Source: Topomyia yanbarensis
Taxonomy: Eukaryota; Arthropoda; Insecta; Diptera; Culicidae
Reading direction: 5' to 3'
DNA length: 64,000 bases
Assembly (NCBI RefSeq): GCF_030247195.1
Contig: NC_080671.1
Location: forward strand, 17,062,843 to 17,126,842
Below the pieces are notes generated by a model. That model was not told the DNA's origin and made no database searches. It saw only the letters and a list, made by a program, of their open reading frames with translations. Shown here piece by piece: positions 23,901 to 34,550 of this stretch (within the stretch, counting starts at the first letter, position 1; each line of letters begins with the position of its first letter). The position numbers and the translations under genes were made by a program.

Positions 23901-24958
23901 CACTAGACCACGCGTTCTACGGCGACATGAATGGGAATTCTAATGATATGTAAGAACCCACTTTCTTCTGGAATCTGAACCGTACACAAAAAATTAAGTA
24001 TCAGATTCACGTTCCGCGCGCGATCATTCTAGAACACACGCGAATATGCGAAAGGCACACGGTTATGAAATAGAATTTATACACGCGAAGTTCATACACG
24101 TTAGCACACGCGACATACAAACGCATACGCGATCGAGCACGTTAACGTACAAATGTTCGATGCCTTCGCGATGATACACGCGATCGCGAGTCCCTACGCC
24201 CGCACATACCTGAACCGTACAATGAATATTACATTCAGAATCACGGCCCGCTACAATTGGCCTAATGCAGTGTTTTAGTGGGCGACATTGCCTGTCTCGT
24301 CTGCAAATTGTAGTATGTGATTCTGACGGGGAGCCCTTCCGAGAACCTAGCTCTACAGCTCCAGTAGGACAACTCTCGAAAAAAAGAAAAATTTATGTGA
24401 AACTAGTTGGCAATTATTTCAAATTATTTCAAGCTAAAACTCGCTACATTTTTTTATTGTTCAACATCCCAACGTGTTAAAATGGATGAAATTTTTGTAC
24501 ATTGATAAAGCACTGAAATAAAACAATTTTAGCAGTTTGAAAGGTTTTCAGTATCTTTTATTCTAATTGGACACAAATTATACGAATTTTGGTTACTCGA
24601 ATTTTACAGTATATTGAAATACTTTGTATAATACCAATTAACATCTATTTAACAATGAGTATCTTTCCAGAGATAGCTTAAACAAACATTTGAATGAAAC
24701 ACACTGACATCAATAACTTAATGTGGATGAACATGCAGGTTATCAAAGTCACCCCGGAATACGAAAACGGACTTCAACTTGAAATCATTTTTGGAAAAAT
24801 AGCTGTAAGCGGACAATATTAAGTAAAACCATCCAATCTTGTTCTCCATACATCAGTACATATTTTAAAAATATTAAACTTGAATAAAATGTGTTGTGTC
24901 TAAAAATACGTAATGATTACTTCGAAAAGTGATCAATGTCACCCCGGTTTACGGTACT
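20912..24958. repeat. Region bounded by inverted 'gtaccgtaaaccgg' ends
   Basis: The left edge 'gtaccgtaaaccggaatgaccttgatcac' is roughly the reverse complement of the right edge 'gtgatcaatgtcaccccggtttacggtac' (about 24927-24956). A second partial copy of the right end lies at about 24740-24765. The ends could be those of a 4-kb DNA element or of two separate insertions. No target duplication or transposase is visible. The interval 21000-22840 is otherwise unassigned. Confidence 0.35.
22860..24260 (+). repeat. CpG-rich diverged tandem repeat, unit roughly 385-450 bp
   Basis: Three or more units share, in order, 'atggcgacatgaccgg' (about 23083, 23468, 23920), 'tgatatg', 'cagaat...ccgtacaccg', 'acacgcgaa', a run of cacgcga words, 'acgcggtctcaa', 'gatcacgtccggaa' (about 22979, 23382, 23812) and 'taggtccat'. 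Spacing between equivalent landmarks is 385-452 bp. The array is strikingly rich in CpG and in cgatcgcg or acgcgaa words against an AT-rich background. Open frames across it (for example 23475-23890) are by-products of the composition. Confidence 0.7.
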
Positions 24959-27861
24959 TGTGTCTAACGTCACGCACCCGAAATAACCGGCTGCGGTGGC
25001 GTGGCGTGGCGGTGTGCATGTCTATCGCCATATGAGTTCCAATAGACAGAAATCAAAAGTATAGGATACGAACATTTCCTCTGGTGGGATGAATACAGGA
25101 GCTAAGATGAATAAAGGCACAGTTACCATATACAAAATAATACAAACCGAAAATTCTCTTTTTTTCTTTACTGTGTCAATTACTTGACGGCTGAGACCGT
25201 TCTCGCCGTAAATTCTCTTTGTATTCTTACATCTGAAAATGAACCATCTGCGAGTGTCATCTCACGGATGCAGACTGATTTCCAATCTCTACCACTACCA
25301 GCGCCCCGACCGACCTAAACCAGCGGAGATTTCAACGGGAGATACGCGACGAACTCTTTCGTGAACCCGCGGCGGTGGCGGCGGCGTCGGCAACATGTTG
25401 CAACTAACTGCAGCCCTCACAGTTACAGTGCACACAAACGCACCGCATATCGACATCTCAGAGTTCATTTCGCCGCCCGCTCGGTGCACTGATTTGTTTC
25501 AATTAAGACGTTGAAATTTGATCGAGATCCGACGATTGACAGGGCAGTAACTGCTGCCGTTTTTCCAGCAACCGACCGATCGACCGACCGACCGAAGCGG
25601 GAACAGGAAACGTCACTTTTGCCGGGGTCGCGTCTGGCTCCAGCTAATTAGGTGCGGATGGACGTGTGTCTGGCGTAGGTAATGCGTGCCGATCCGATGC
25701 GAAAGGATCCGAGCGCGATCAGCGCGAGTCGGGCGGCGGGCGAAGTTATTATTTTAAACATAATTTATGTAACGAAGAAAATGGTACCTTTCACTTTTTG
25801 ACCTGGTTATGAATCGAATTTTTGACACTGGCCATTAAAGGCTAATTTTTTTCTCGGTGGTGATCCTTTGTCGGATGCTGCGGTGGTGCTGCCAAAAAAT
25901 TCGAAAGTCGATTGGGAATGGAGTGACCTCAGCGCTCGGCGCGGTCCGAAATTTATGGGCGGTTTTATAGTCCCGAAAGAATGAGGAATGATTTGGCAAT
26001 GAAAAATTTGATGACTGGAAGCGTACTTAATAGCTTGTAAACTGGTTTACCTACTTGATAAGCAGGACAACAATTTAGACGACTAATTTTGCGAGTCTGA
26101 TCGGCTGATAACAGGCAAAAAATCACAGCAATAAACTGCCGTTGGGATGGTATTGGCGTCGTAAAAACTGATGAAGTGATGATCCTGGAAGCAAACAAAT
26201 TAACTAATCAGAGGATTTGGTGTGGTTAAAATAAAATTCACCCAAGGAAGACATTAAACTCGCAGCGATCATGTTCGAACGATAGTGAGTTGAACAGTCT
26301 ACCGCTATTTTAGTAGGTAGAAATAAAATGGTCATCTTTCCACCAGTTATAGATGCTTAGATAATTATGGAAGTCAGAATTCACCACTTGTCGAATAAAC
26401 TAACGGAAGTGGTTACTAAATATGTAGTTGAAGCAAATTTTTGGACTTCAACAGATTTGTATACTTGAATTTGGTTGACAAGTTCTTATTAAAATTCAGA
26501 GAAGCTGTCGATGACCGATTTTAACCCTTTCATACTCAACTTTTTCCTAGTGCATATAGGGTTTCAAAACTATTTTTCCCTGAAAACGGTGAGATTAAGA
26601 AACACGAAAAACCTTTGTTCATAAAGATAGGTGCTTCTCTTGCAGTGCTAGAAGTTGCTGAGTTTTTACCTTCCAATGCTCAATTCAATTCTCCTAGGAT
26701 ATTTACAATAGTCCAATTTCCTGGAAAACGTAGCCAAAGACAGTCTAAATTGATAAGTTTCATCAGTTTTCAAAAATATTGCAATATTGTTATTTCCTTC
26801 AAGACATATCAGTAAATGAAATCAAATCAAGCTTGATGCAGAATTCGTGTCCCTCGATCTGGAACAGATAAACTTTTTCCAGTGACTCTGCATGGCTTCC
26901 CAGTACGACCGACATTACATACAACATCCATCCAATGAAATGCAAAAAATATTTTAAATTAATCAAAAATAATAATTATACACACCTTTAAACTGCACTG
27001 AAATTTGATACATTTTTCAACACTATCATTCGGTGCGAACGAAGCCCATCAATACCGCCAATCCCGCAGAAAAGATGAAGGTGTGAAACCACCCCGAAGC
27101 CATCAACCGACCAATCAAGAGAGTATGTGCGGATCGTATCCTGTAAGCTGTACTCTGCTGCTGGAGCTGCTACTCAGCAAGAATGAGCTGAGAGATGTTT
27201 CACAGTTCACTCATCGAAATTCCACGGTTCAATGGCAACGGTTGATATATTCGAAGCGATGCGTAAATTGTCACCTTGTTAACCACGTGACAACGGCTGC
27301 GGTTTCACACGACGACGACGACGACGACGATGACGGCGATGTATATCGATTGGATCCGGGAACAGCTGCAATGAAGTGTCAAATGTTTAATTAACTCAAG
27401 GTTGCAACACATTTCGCAATGTGGTATAAAATGAAAATGCAGATGTTTTTTTGACTACAGGATCGTGAAATCAATACATTATTGGAAAAAAATATGAAAA
27501 ATTATTACTGCTCCAATGTGCTTCAAAAACTGTTTCTAAGTGCTTTTATATAGGGGCTGAATCGCCAATTTGAGAAAAGTATTTCACGTATATCAGTATA
27601 GTCAACATATCAAAGCAACTGAATATAGCTTAATTATTATTAACCTCTACTTATTCTAAGTAGGTCAAAAACGGTAAATCTTTAAATGAAGTAAGCAGAT
27701 AGAAATCAGAATTTTAGCTCCATAATAGAGTTTTATACGTAAAAATTCTTCATTTTGTACTATGCTATACTTAGTGGAGAACAATTTAATAAAAACTATT
27801 CTTTCTAGGAAAACCTGTTTAAAAAAATCTTTACGCGAGAAGAGCACAAAACCTACAACAA
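24959..27861. other. Unassigned DNA, partly GC-rich, with microsatellites
   Basis: No gene recognised. About 25290-25760 is GC-rich with a (CGAC)n stretch near 25570-25592 and a (GGC)n-like stretch near 25368-25390. A (GAC)n run lies at about 27309-27332 within an open frame (27005-27394) that shows no protein motif; the frame ends in Asp repeats made by the microsatellite. The texture suggests unique noncoding sequence, possibly regulatory, but nothing specific is seen. Confidence 0.3.
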
Positions 27862-28086
27862 AATTAGTTATAGGAATTTGCGTTTCAACTTTATTTCATC
27901 AGAATCCTGCAACAACTTAGTGACAGGACTAAACTAGCGCCGAATTGACTAGGAGTTTGCTCAGGAAGACAAATTGTACCTCCGTTTTTTTGAGCTGGCG
28001 TCAATCCGGCGCTAGCTTAATCCTGTCTTTAAGTTAGTGTCGGATACTGATGAGAAGAAATCGTAACGCAAATTCCATAACTAATT
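27862..28086. mobile_element. Palindromic MITE of about 225 bp
   Basis: The left edge 'aattagttataggaatttgcg' mirrors the right edge 'cgcaaattccataactaatt'. Complementarity continues inward with mismatches through 'atcagaatcc', 'acaggactaaactagcgccg' and 'attgac', giving arms of about 85 bp around a spacer of about 50 bp. No coding capacity. The exact target duplication cannot be separated from the inverted ends. Confidence 0.7.
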
Positions 28087-28380
28087 TATTAATTTTGAAT
28101 TTGGAGGTGAAAAATGATCATAGTCATGACCATAAACAATCCAGGTGCTCTAAATTAAGATTTTCGATTCCCAGGTTACTCAATATAGTCTCCCGCACAC
28201 GCATCTTCTTCAGTTACACACAGCCAGTAATTGCAAGGTCTGGTCGGAAATCAGCGACCTCTTCCAAGTACTCTATCTTCTGATATCCGCGTTACATTTC
28301 TAGGCCACTTCAGTCTGCCGTGTTCCGTAAGTCTTCCGATGTCAGCATACACTAGGTACAGCTTGTGATTCATTCATTCA

Positions 28381-28900
28381 TCACACAAACAGACCGAGCA
28401 CTTGATAGTCTGTTTCCTTCAACGCCCATGTTTCACGGATACGTGGAACAACAGAGAGCATGAGCGATTTGTATAGAACTAATAATGAGTGCATCTGTAG
28501 GCAACGGGGATAGAACCGACTTCCCAAATCACAGAAAATTCTATTGGCAGCTACAACACACCTTTGCACCTCGCGGCTATCACCGTTATCACATGAGACT
28601 AATATTCCAAGTGTTCCAAGATATATGAGTTCATCGTCAAGCTCGTATACCCCCTCGACTTTCACCATTCGATCTGCTACGCTCTCTACCAGCTACCGTG
28701 TGCTTTGTCTTGTCAGAGTTTATAGTCAGACCGTTTCTTGCAGACTGCAGAGTTAAAAGGCATACCTCTTCCACTGCTCTGCGATCAACGTCAATGGTAT
28801 CGCTATCGTCCGCGAAGCAAGTCTGCAAGTTCTGTTCCCTGATTTTATCCAGGATTTGCGGCAGGGTCCAATTTGATCTATCTCGAAAGCCACATTAAAA
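28381..28900 (-). pseudogene. RTE-like reverse transcriptase C-terminal remnant
   Basis: On the minus strand, LQTCFADDSDTIDVD (catalytic-motif block) is followed by ARNGLTINSDKTKHTV, then after a frame change by ELIYLGTLGILVSCDNGDS, EVQRCVVAANRIF and LLVLYKSLMLSVV. This order (FADD, NxxKTK, YLGT, I.AANR, LYK) is the palm-thumb signature of RTE-clade LINEs. Only about 170 residues remain, in two frames, with the N-terminal RT and endonuclease missing. Clade by motif memory. Confidence 0.65.
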
Positions 28901-29700
28901 ATGATTATTCCGTCGATATAATTTTATACCAGGAATCTTTTTTTTTTTAATTCACCAGAACTGATGAGATGTTGAAATTAATTTTTATTTCACAAATGCA
29001 GCAAATTCCTAGCTACCGATTTGCGCACTCACTAGGTTGTTCTGAGAATCGATCCGTCAACAGCGAAAATACAACAAAATAGTTGCGGTGGTGTCGACCG
29101 CCATTGAAGCTCTCTCGTACAGACCAGTAGCTAAAACCACACCGCTCCTTCACAGCAAATCAAATGAAATAATTTTACCTACATCGCTTCGTTACTTCTG
29201 CTCGCTAGTAACAAAAGGTCTGGTTGCTCATCCAACGAATGAGTAAACCGAAATTCAAAGAGCGAAAGTACGATAACAATGGAGCTTGCTCTTACGGTAG
29301 TGACCCACATTCAACTACATCATATTAGAAATGTGATACTGATAACGTTCAATATGCTATTCGATGCAGAACACTTTATAGTGATGAAGAACGAATACGA
29401 CAACATTAAAACCAATATCTCAGTATATGTGAACTAAGATACGACTCGGATCCTCCTGCATGATCTGGTACCACGCACCGGCTCTAAGCACCTGAGAAAA
29501 TTCATGTCGAAATAGGGAGAAGTGGAGTCCGTTACGAATGACACATGCAAAAACTTTTTCTCCTTTCTATTCCTACTTACTTGACCTTCAAATGCAAATC
29601 TAGACTGTTTTATTGTTTTATTCATTGTTTTATTATTGAGCGCACGGGAGTGGATTTTCAATAACTCCTTCTCCTGTAGACACAAAACCTCTATCTTTTA
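28901..29700. other. Unassigned spacer
   Basis: No recognisable coding or repeat structure between the RTE-like remnant and the hAT-like element. The minus-strand open frame at 29434-29685 has no family resemblance. Confidence 0.35.
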
Positions 29701-29708
29701 GGTATCAA
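29701..29708. repeat. 8-bp target-site duplication, left (ggtatcaa)
   Basis: ggtatcaa directly before the tip cagtaccgtctt, repeated at 33184-33191. Eight base pairs is the usual duplication for hAT elements. Confidence 0.65.
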
Positions 29709-32700
29709 CAGTACCGTCTTTACACATGGGCACACTGAGCCAGGGCCAGGGGCCCGAGCTTTTAGGGGCCTCCAACTTTGAATATAGAATCATTCTGAAG
29801 GCTATGTTCCAAAAAATAGTAGCACTCAACTGTTTATAACTCTTTAGCGTGTGGGTGATAATGGATCAGTTGCTCGTATTCGCACAATGCACCTTAACCC
29901 ATGTGACATTTTAAGACCATTAGACAATCAAGCGGAGTGATGGTAGCGGTAGGAAACGAGACACGGCATGACCAGGATGGTATTGGACCAACCCTCCCGC
30001 AACTTGACGTTTAGCCTAAGTTGCTTGAAACCACCGTGTTTCGAATGATGTCGCCACCATAGAACGCCGTCCACTAATAGCGATACTGTAAATTTCTATG
30101 CGAGGAAATAATTTCGTGACGTCTTTTACGAACTTGTTTTCTTTATTTACATTCGGAAGAGATAATCAAGATGATCATTTCAAAACAGCGTAATAATTTA
30201 AGATAAATACAAACAAGTTAAGGATTACAAATTGTGCCGAATGTAAAATATAAAATGCATGATTTGATTTGAGTGCGCTTCTAGTGTGAACTTTCTCCTC
30301 TCCCATTGCCCTTGAAATATCTTTCGCATATGACAATTCTCGAAAGTTTGTCGTTGATCTTTAAATACATTTAGCTTTGTGATTATCATTTTTCACTTCG
30401 CATTTAACAAAGGCAGGATTGACTTCGACTGTTTATTTCTGACAGTAAGCATCTAACTGATAGGTGCTGCGACATGTACGGTGCAAAGGTGTCCACGAAA
30501 TTCAGAAGTGATGACAGTTCATTTTTTATCGGAGAGGGAGCAAAACAGTCCAGTATCATTGTGTGTGTTTTTTACATTGCAATACAAATATTACTACCTA
30601 ATATCTTAAGACAAAATAAAGGTGCTCACTAACTAGTATAAGCGCAGCTGGTTTGTATGCTGATGATTCCCAAAAATCATGAATCATTTAAAAATAATGC
30701 ATCGGAATAAAGATGCATTTTTATAACAAAACAACACCAAACGCCCAAAAAGTCTTCAAAAATGAATTATCGAAAGTAAAAAAAAAATGAACAAGAAAAT
30801 TTTCACTATGAACAAGTTTACGCTTATTTTAGAAATTGTTCTTGAATAAAAATTGATCCGCCAGTTTTAGACCCACAGACCCAAATAAAGTGGTTTCAAC
30901 GATTTGTATAGGAGCTGTCAAGTTGTTCCCCCTCTGTATTGGACCAATTCAAACGTCAATCCAACATTTCGATTGAAGTTTCAATTCATTTTGAGCAAAA
31001 GCAAAGAAATCAATATTAATTCTTCTAGAGGGCTAAAGAAATTTTTGTAAACAAACTTATTTCGCTCATTGTTCCGCTGCCGAGTTGAATTTCATGAAAA
31101 ATACTTATGAATCATCACTTTTACCCTTAGTAGAATCAATTTCAAATGTTTTCTAGGACGAAATCATAACAAATTAAGAGAAATCAGCAAAACATTATTT
31201 TGTTTACAAATCTTATTAGTCCTATTCAAAAGTTTATATGGAAATGTTCTCCAACACGTATAATAAGTTCGAAAGGCACCAAGTAGGAGCGGCAACCAGC
31301 AAGGTGGCAAAATCTGCACAAGGAAGCTGTACAGAAAGTGGAAAAAGATGATATCGAAATTCGGTACACAATCATTGTTGGGAAAGCGATCCGCGCTTGT
31401 GGCAAATTTTCATTTCTTCATTACATCAGGTATTGTGAATGGACAAATCTACATGAAAACCTCTAAAATTGACTCCTGGACTTCTTGAGGTCTCACGATA
31501 CTTTCGCGGCCAGATTAGGCATTTTTCACAATGACGTCATAGTCTGTAGGTGCAGTACCAATAATTTTATTTTTGTGCGACATTCCGCCTTATCAGGAAT
31601 CAGAATATATAGGCTCAAATGGAACGTATCCCGTAGGCAGTGGAGGATTTGTGTCTCACGGCAGCGTGCATTCGATGTGTTACCAATTTCGACTGTTTTA
31701 CTAGACTGGTGTTGAAATGATTTTTTAACTTAAGTTTTTATTCATTTATGTTTGAGTTTGTATAATATTGCAGTCTAAGTAATATAGTATTTACTTTTCA
31801 TCATTGATGAGCTTCGTTAGTAGATGGTTGCATTTCTGTAAATTTATCTTTAAGGCTGATCATGAATAAACTCTTAAAAATTGTGGTGGTGAATAATTGA
31901 AATGAATTGTGTTGCTTATATTATTAGGTTCGAGTAATTTCGATGTGTCGCTATGTTTATTTGTTTACGTAACAATGAAGGTATCGACCATTTGTACTAT
32001 CGAAAGGTGAAAAGACAAATTATTATTCTTTAACTTTTTCCTTCGGTCTCTTTCACTGACACCAGAGAGGCGACTATACCATCAAAACTCTAGACTTGCC
32101 ACTTAGCTACCAGCACCGTCTTTGAGATACTAATTCGTTGAATGTGAAAATATTAAGATGTATTACTTATACAGTGAAAACCCATTTTATCAGCCCCCTG
32201 TTTTGTCCGATTTCGTCAGCCAGCCAGGATTATAAAGTTATATCTACGGATTATTGTTATATAGTTTATCAGCTTCGCATGTTTTACCCCCATTATGTCA
32301 ACCAAAAACGCACCAAAGGGGCTGATAAAAACGGGTCTTCGGTGTAATATACTTCTTTGCTATCTTCGCCTCTCAGGACCGTTCACTATAAAAGAAAGCA
32401 CAAAACTTTTATCGGAATATATAACAAAAATCTACCTCACCAAAAATTTGTGCATGAAGAGACGTTATCTTAAAGAATCGTTCCATTCTTGCAACGAAAA
32501 ATTCAAATATCTAACATAAATAAACCTCGCGCTTAGTGTCGACATAATATCGATTGATTTCAATGGCCGCAATATTCAATATTGTCATCTGTAAATGTAG
32601 TTCAATATGGCTTTTTTGTAAATGTGGTAATTAACTTTATCCATCTGCATCATATCAGGAACACTAAGAAATTGAGAACAACATTGTACGAATCAATGTA

Positions 32701-33183
32701 ACTTTTGTAAATCGCGTCGTCGTCATCTATTAACAAGTTGAATTTTATTGGTAAATTAAAATATTGAATGAATCGTCGACATTGTAGTGTTGACTTTTAA
32801 CCCGCTTTAATCCATCATTCCTCATTTTTGACGAATGCACTCTTCAGCCTCAAGCAACATCTTACAATTATAATGGTCAGATTATAGCGTATGGGGATGG
32901 AATAGCGCAGCTGGTAAGTCCATTACACTGTACGCAGCTCACCTGAGTTCGAACTTCCACAACCCCATATGGTGTGTTGTCCCTTTTGCCACTTTCGATA
33001 ATATCTATTTAAGATCTATCAAAATCTTCCGTTTTTCGACGGTAGCTGGACATTCACAATGTCACCTATAGTGATGGAAATCTAACGATCATCCTACTCT
33101 ACAGCAGTTTATACTTGTTCAATTATAGGGGCCCCTCAACACAGTTGTGCCCAGGGGCCCCGAGTGGTATTAAGACGGCTCTG
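29709..33183. mobile_element. hAT-like DNA element, no transposase recognised
   Basis: The left tip CAGTACCGTCTT and the inverted right tip CAGAGCCGTCTT match at 10 of 12 positions and begin with the CARNG-like start of hAT inverted repeats. Both subterminal regions contain matching GGGCAC and AGGGGCCC words (29728-29785; 33125-33160). An 8-bp duplication flanks the unit, and four further bases also match, which may be chance. The 3475-bp interior is AT-rich with no ORF resembling a hAT transposase. It includes a SINE near the right end and a segment (about 31592-31680) resembling 61112-61200. Confidence 0.65.
32885..32995 (+). repeat. tRNA-derived SINE
   Basis: A box A-like element, 'tggaatagcgcagctggtaag' (about 32899-32919), resembles the tRNA D-arm promoter, and a box B-like 'gagttcgaacttcc' follows at about 32946. 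The spacing suits RNA polymerase III internal promoters. There is no cloverleaf, so this is a SINE head rather than a tRNA gene. It lies within the hAT-like element. The body downstream and its 3' end are not clear. Confidence 0.55.
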
Positions 33184-33191
33184 GGTATCAA
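33184..33191. repeat. 8-bp target-site duplication, right (ggtatcaa)
   Basis: Matches 29701-29708 exactly and abuts the right tip of the hAT-like element. Confidence 0.65.
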
Positions 33192-33283
33192 CAGTTAACA
33201 AACAAACCAAATTATACAATGATTTACACTAAACACTCCATAAGATAAACACTTCTTGAACTCTATTTTACATAGGTATAGTA

Positions 33284-33540
33284 TTAATATAAACATAAAA
33301 TTTGACTAACAATATCAGGTATGGTAAAGGGTGCGCGCAAAGAATATTTTAAAGAAGTGCGAGACAAATTGAAATCAAAGACATTGTAACATTGATTGAA
33401 CACTCTACACATACTACTGATGGGTTCATTTTTGCCATAATTAGTGCGAGACACGGGAAGACGAACAAAAGAGGGAAAAAGGTTTCGGACGCGAATATCA
33501 ATGTTGCGAAGACAGCACTGGTTTGAGCGCGACATTTCAA
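33284..33540 (-). pseudogene. CR1-like ORF2 extreme C-terminus
   Basis: The minus-strand translation contains NIDIRVRNLFPSF, LPVSRTNYGKNEPISSMCRVFNQ and FDFNLSR. This aligns with the C-termini of the two larger CR1-like copies (LRRTNYGVNGAIIGLQRTFN at 1195-3180; RTEYGQNEPIMAMCNVFN at 12516-13133). Only about 80 residues are left, which suggests a severely 5'-truncated insertion. Its 3' side is followed by about 90 bp up to the hAT-like duplication. Confidence 0.65.
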
Positions 33541-33716
33541 ACTCCCTGTTATGCAGGATGGTAGACTCAGCGGTTAGTCGCTGTTCAGCGTCCAGGCGTG
33601 AAGGTATGTTAAGCGTCCATTAGCTATTTCATTTATTTGACACGCCTCAATGCATTACCTGAGCCGTGGATTTTTTAATATTATCAATGTGTAAATAAAA
33701 ATAAAAAAATCGAATT

Positions 33717-34550
33717 TTATTGTATATCCATCGGATCTTGTATACGCGATTTGTTACTTTGCGTAAAGATCTTCTTTCTTGTTGAAGATGTATTTACTTC
33801 ACTGCCTCTTGTTTCTTGTGGATTACTTAGTCCGCTTTCTCTCGGTTTATCGTTTTCGTTCATGCTATCATCGCTGTTAATGTTGTATGGGCTTGCACGA
33901 TTACCTGGTTTGAGTTGTTTGTGGGTCATGATCGCATATCCGTGTTCTTTGTTATTTCCTTTATTATCGGTGGTGCGGGCAGTTGATTGGGAAGTAATAG
34001 GCGCATCACAATGATCGTTCACGTTGTGCGTAGGTTCTGCTGTTTCAGTGTTCGTTGGTCCCTGAGCAGCAACTCCGGTGGTTTGTGATTTAATTAATGT
34101 TGATGAAGGGCTGTGTGATGGGTATGCTTGCAGTTGATATTGCTTCGTTAGAGGTTAGTGTAAATGTGTAAAACGTAGGGCACGCAGGGGTCTGTCCTTC
34201 ATACGTGCAAAACGTGATTTGAGATTTGGTCACGCATTTTGCTTTGAAAGTTCAGATATGACGGGATAGGTTCCGTCACTTGCATTCCAACAAAACAAAC
34301 ACCGTTGGAAATACCTAGAAAAAATTTCTCCATGTTTCAGACTTAAAGGATTCCACCGTTACGTATTCCGACATGATGATTGTAAAAAAAATTATTAGTA
34401 GTACCTAGGTGTAGATCGTGCACACGCATATCAATCTTACCATTGTCAATATAAACGGGTATCTTGGTCCTAACATTATCATACTCAACGACGTATTGCA
34501 TGTTGTCTTCCATAGCGTAGATTTCCGTTATGGCCAAAGTTTTAAACGTT
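33717..34550 (-). pseudogene. Decayed gag-like ORF1 of a non-LTR retrotransposon
   Basis: Three minus-strand pieces in order: 34537-34343 (MQYVVEYDNVRTKIPVYIDN and IDMRVHDLHLGT), a middle piece with FFLGISNGVCFVGMQVTEPIPSYL, and TFCTYEGQTPACP, then the Ser/Asn-rich tail 34022-33717. The order (RNA-binding fold, 'W.NFF.GI.NGV', 'PIPSY', 'TYEGQTPxC' leading into zinc knuckles) is that of ORF1 in several insect LINE clades. The zinc knuckle cysteines after the TYEGQ block are lost to frameshift. No partner ORF2 is visible next to it. Confidence 0.5.

Noticed and set aside
27005..27394. 129-residue frame ending in an Asp run
   Set aside because: The Asp run is made by a (GAC)n microsatellite, and no domain or splice context supports a gene.
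32885..32995. A functional tRNA gene
   Set aside because: Boxes A and B are present, but no cloverleaf or acceptor pairing can be drawn.
33751..34014. Hydrophobic plus-strand frame resembling membrane segments
   Set aside because: Antisense to the Ser/Asn-rich tail of the gag-like remnant; the hydrophobic look is a codon-complement effect.
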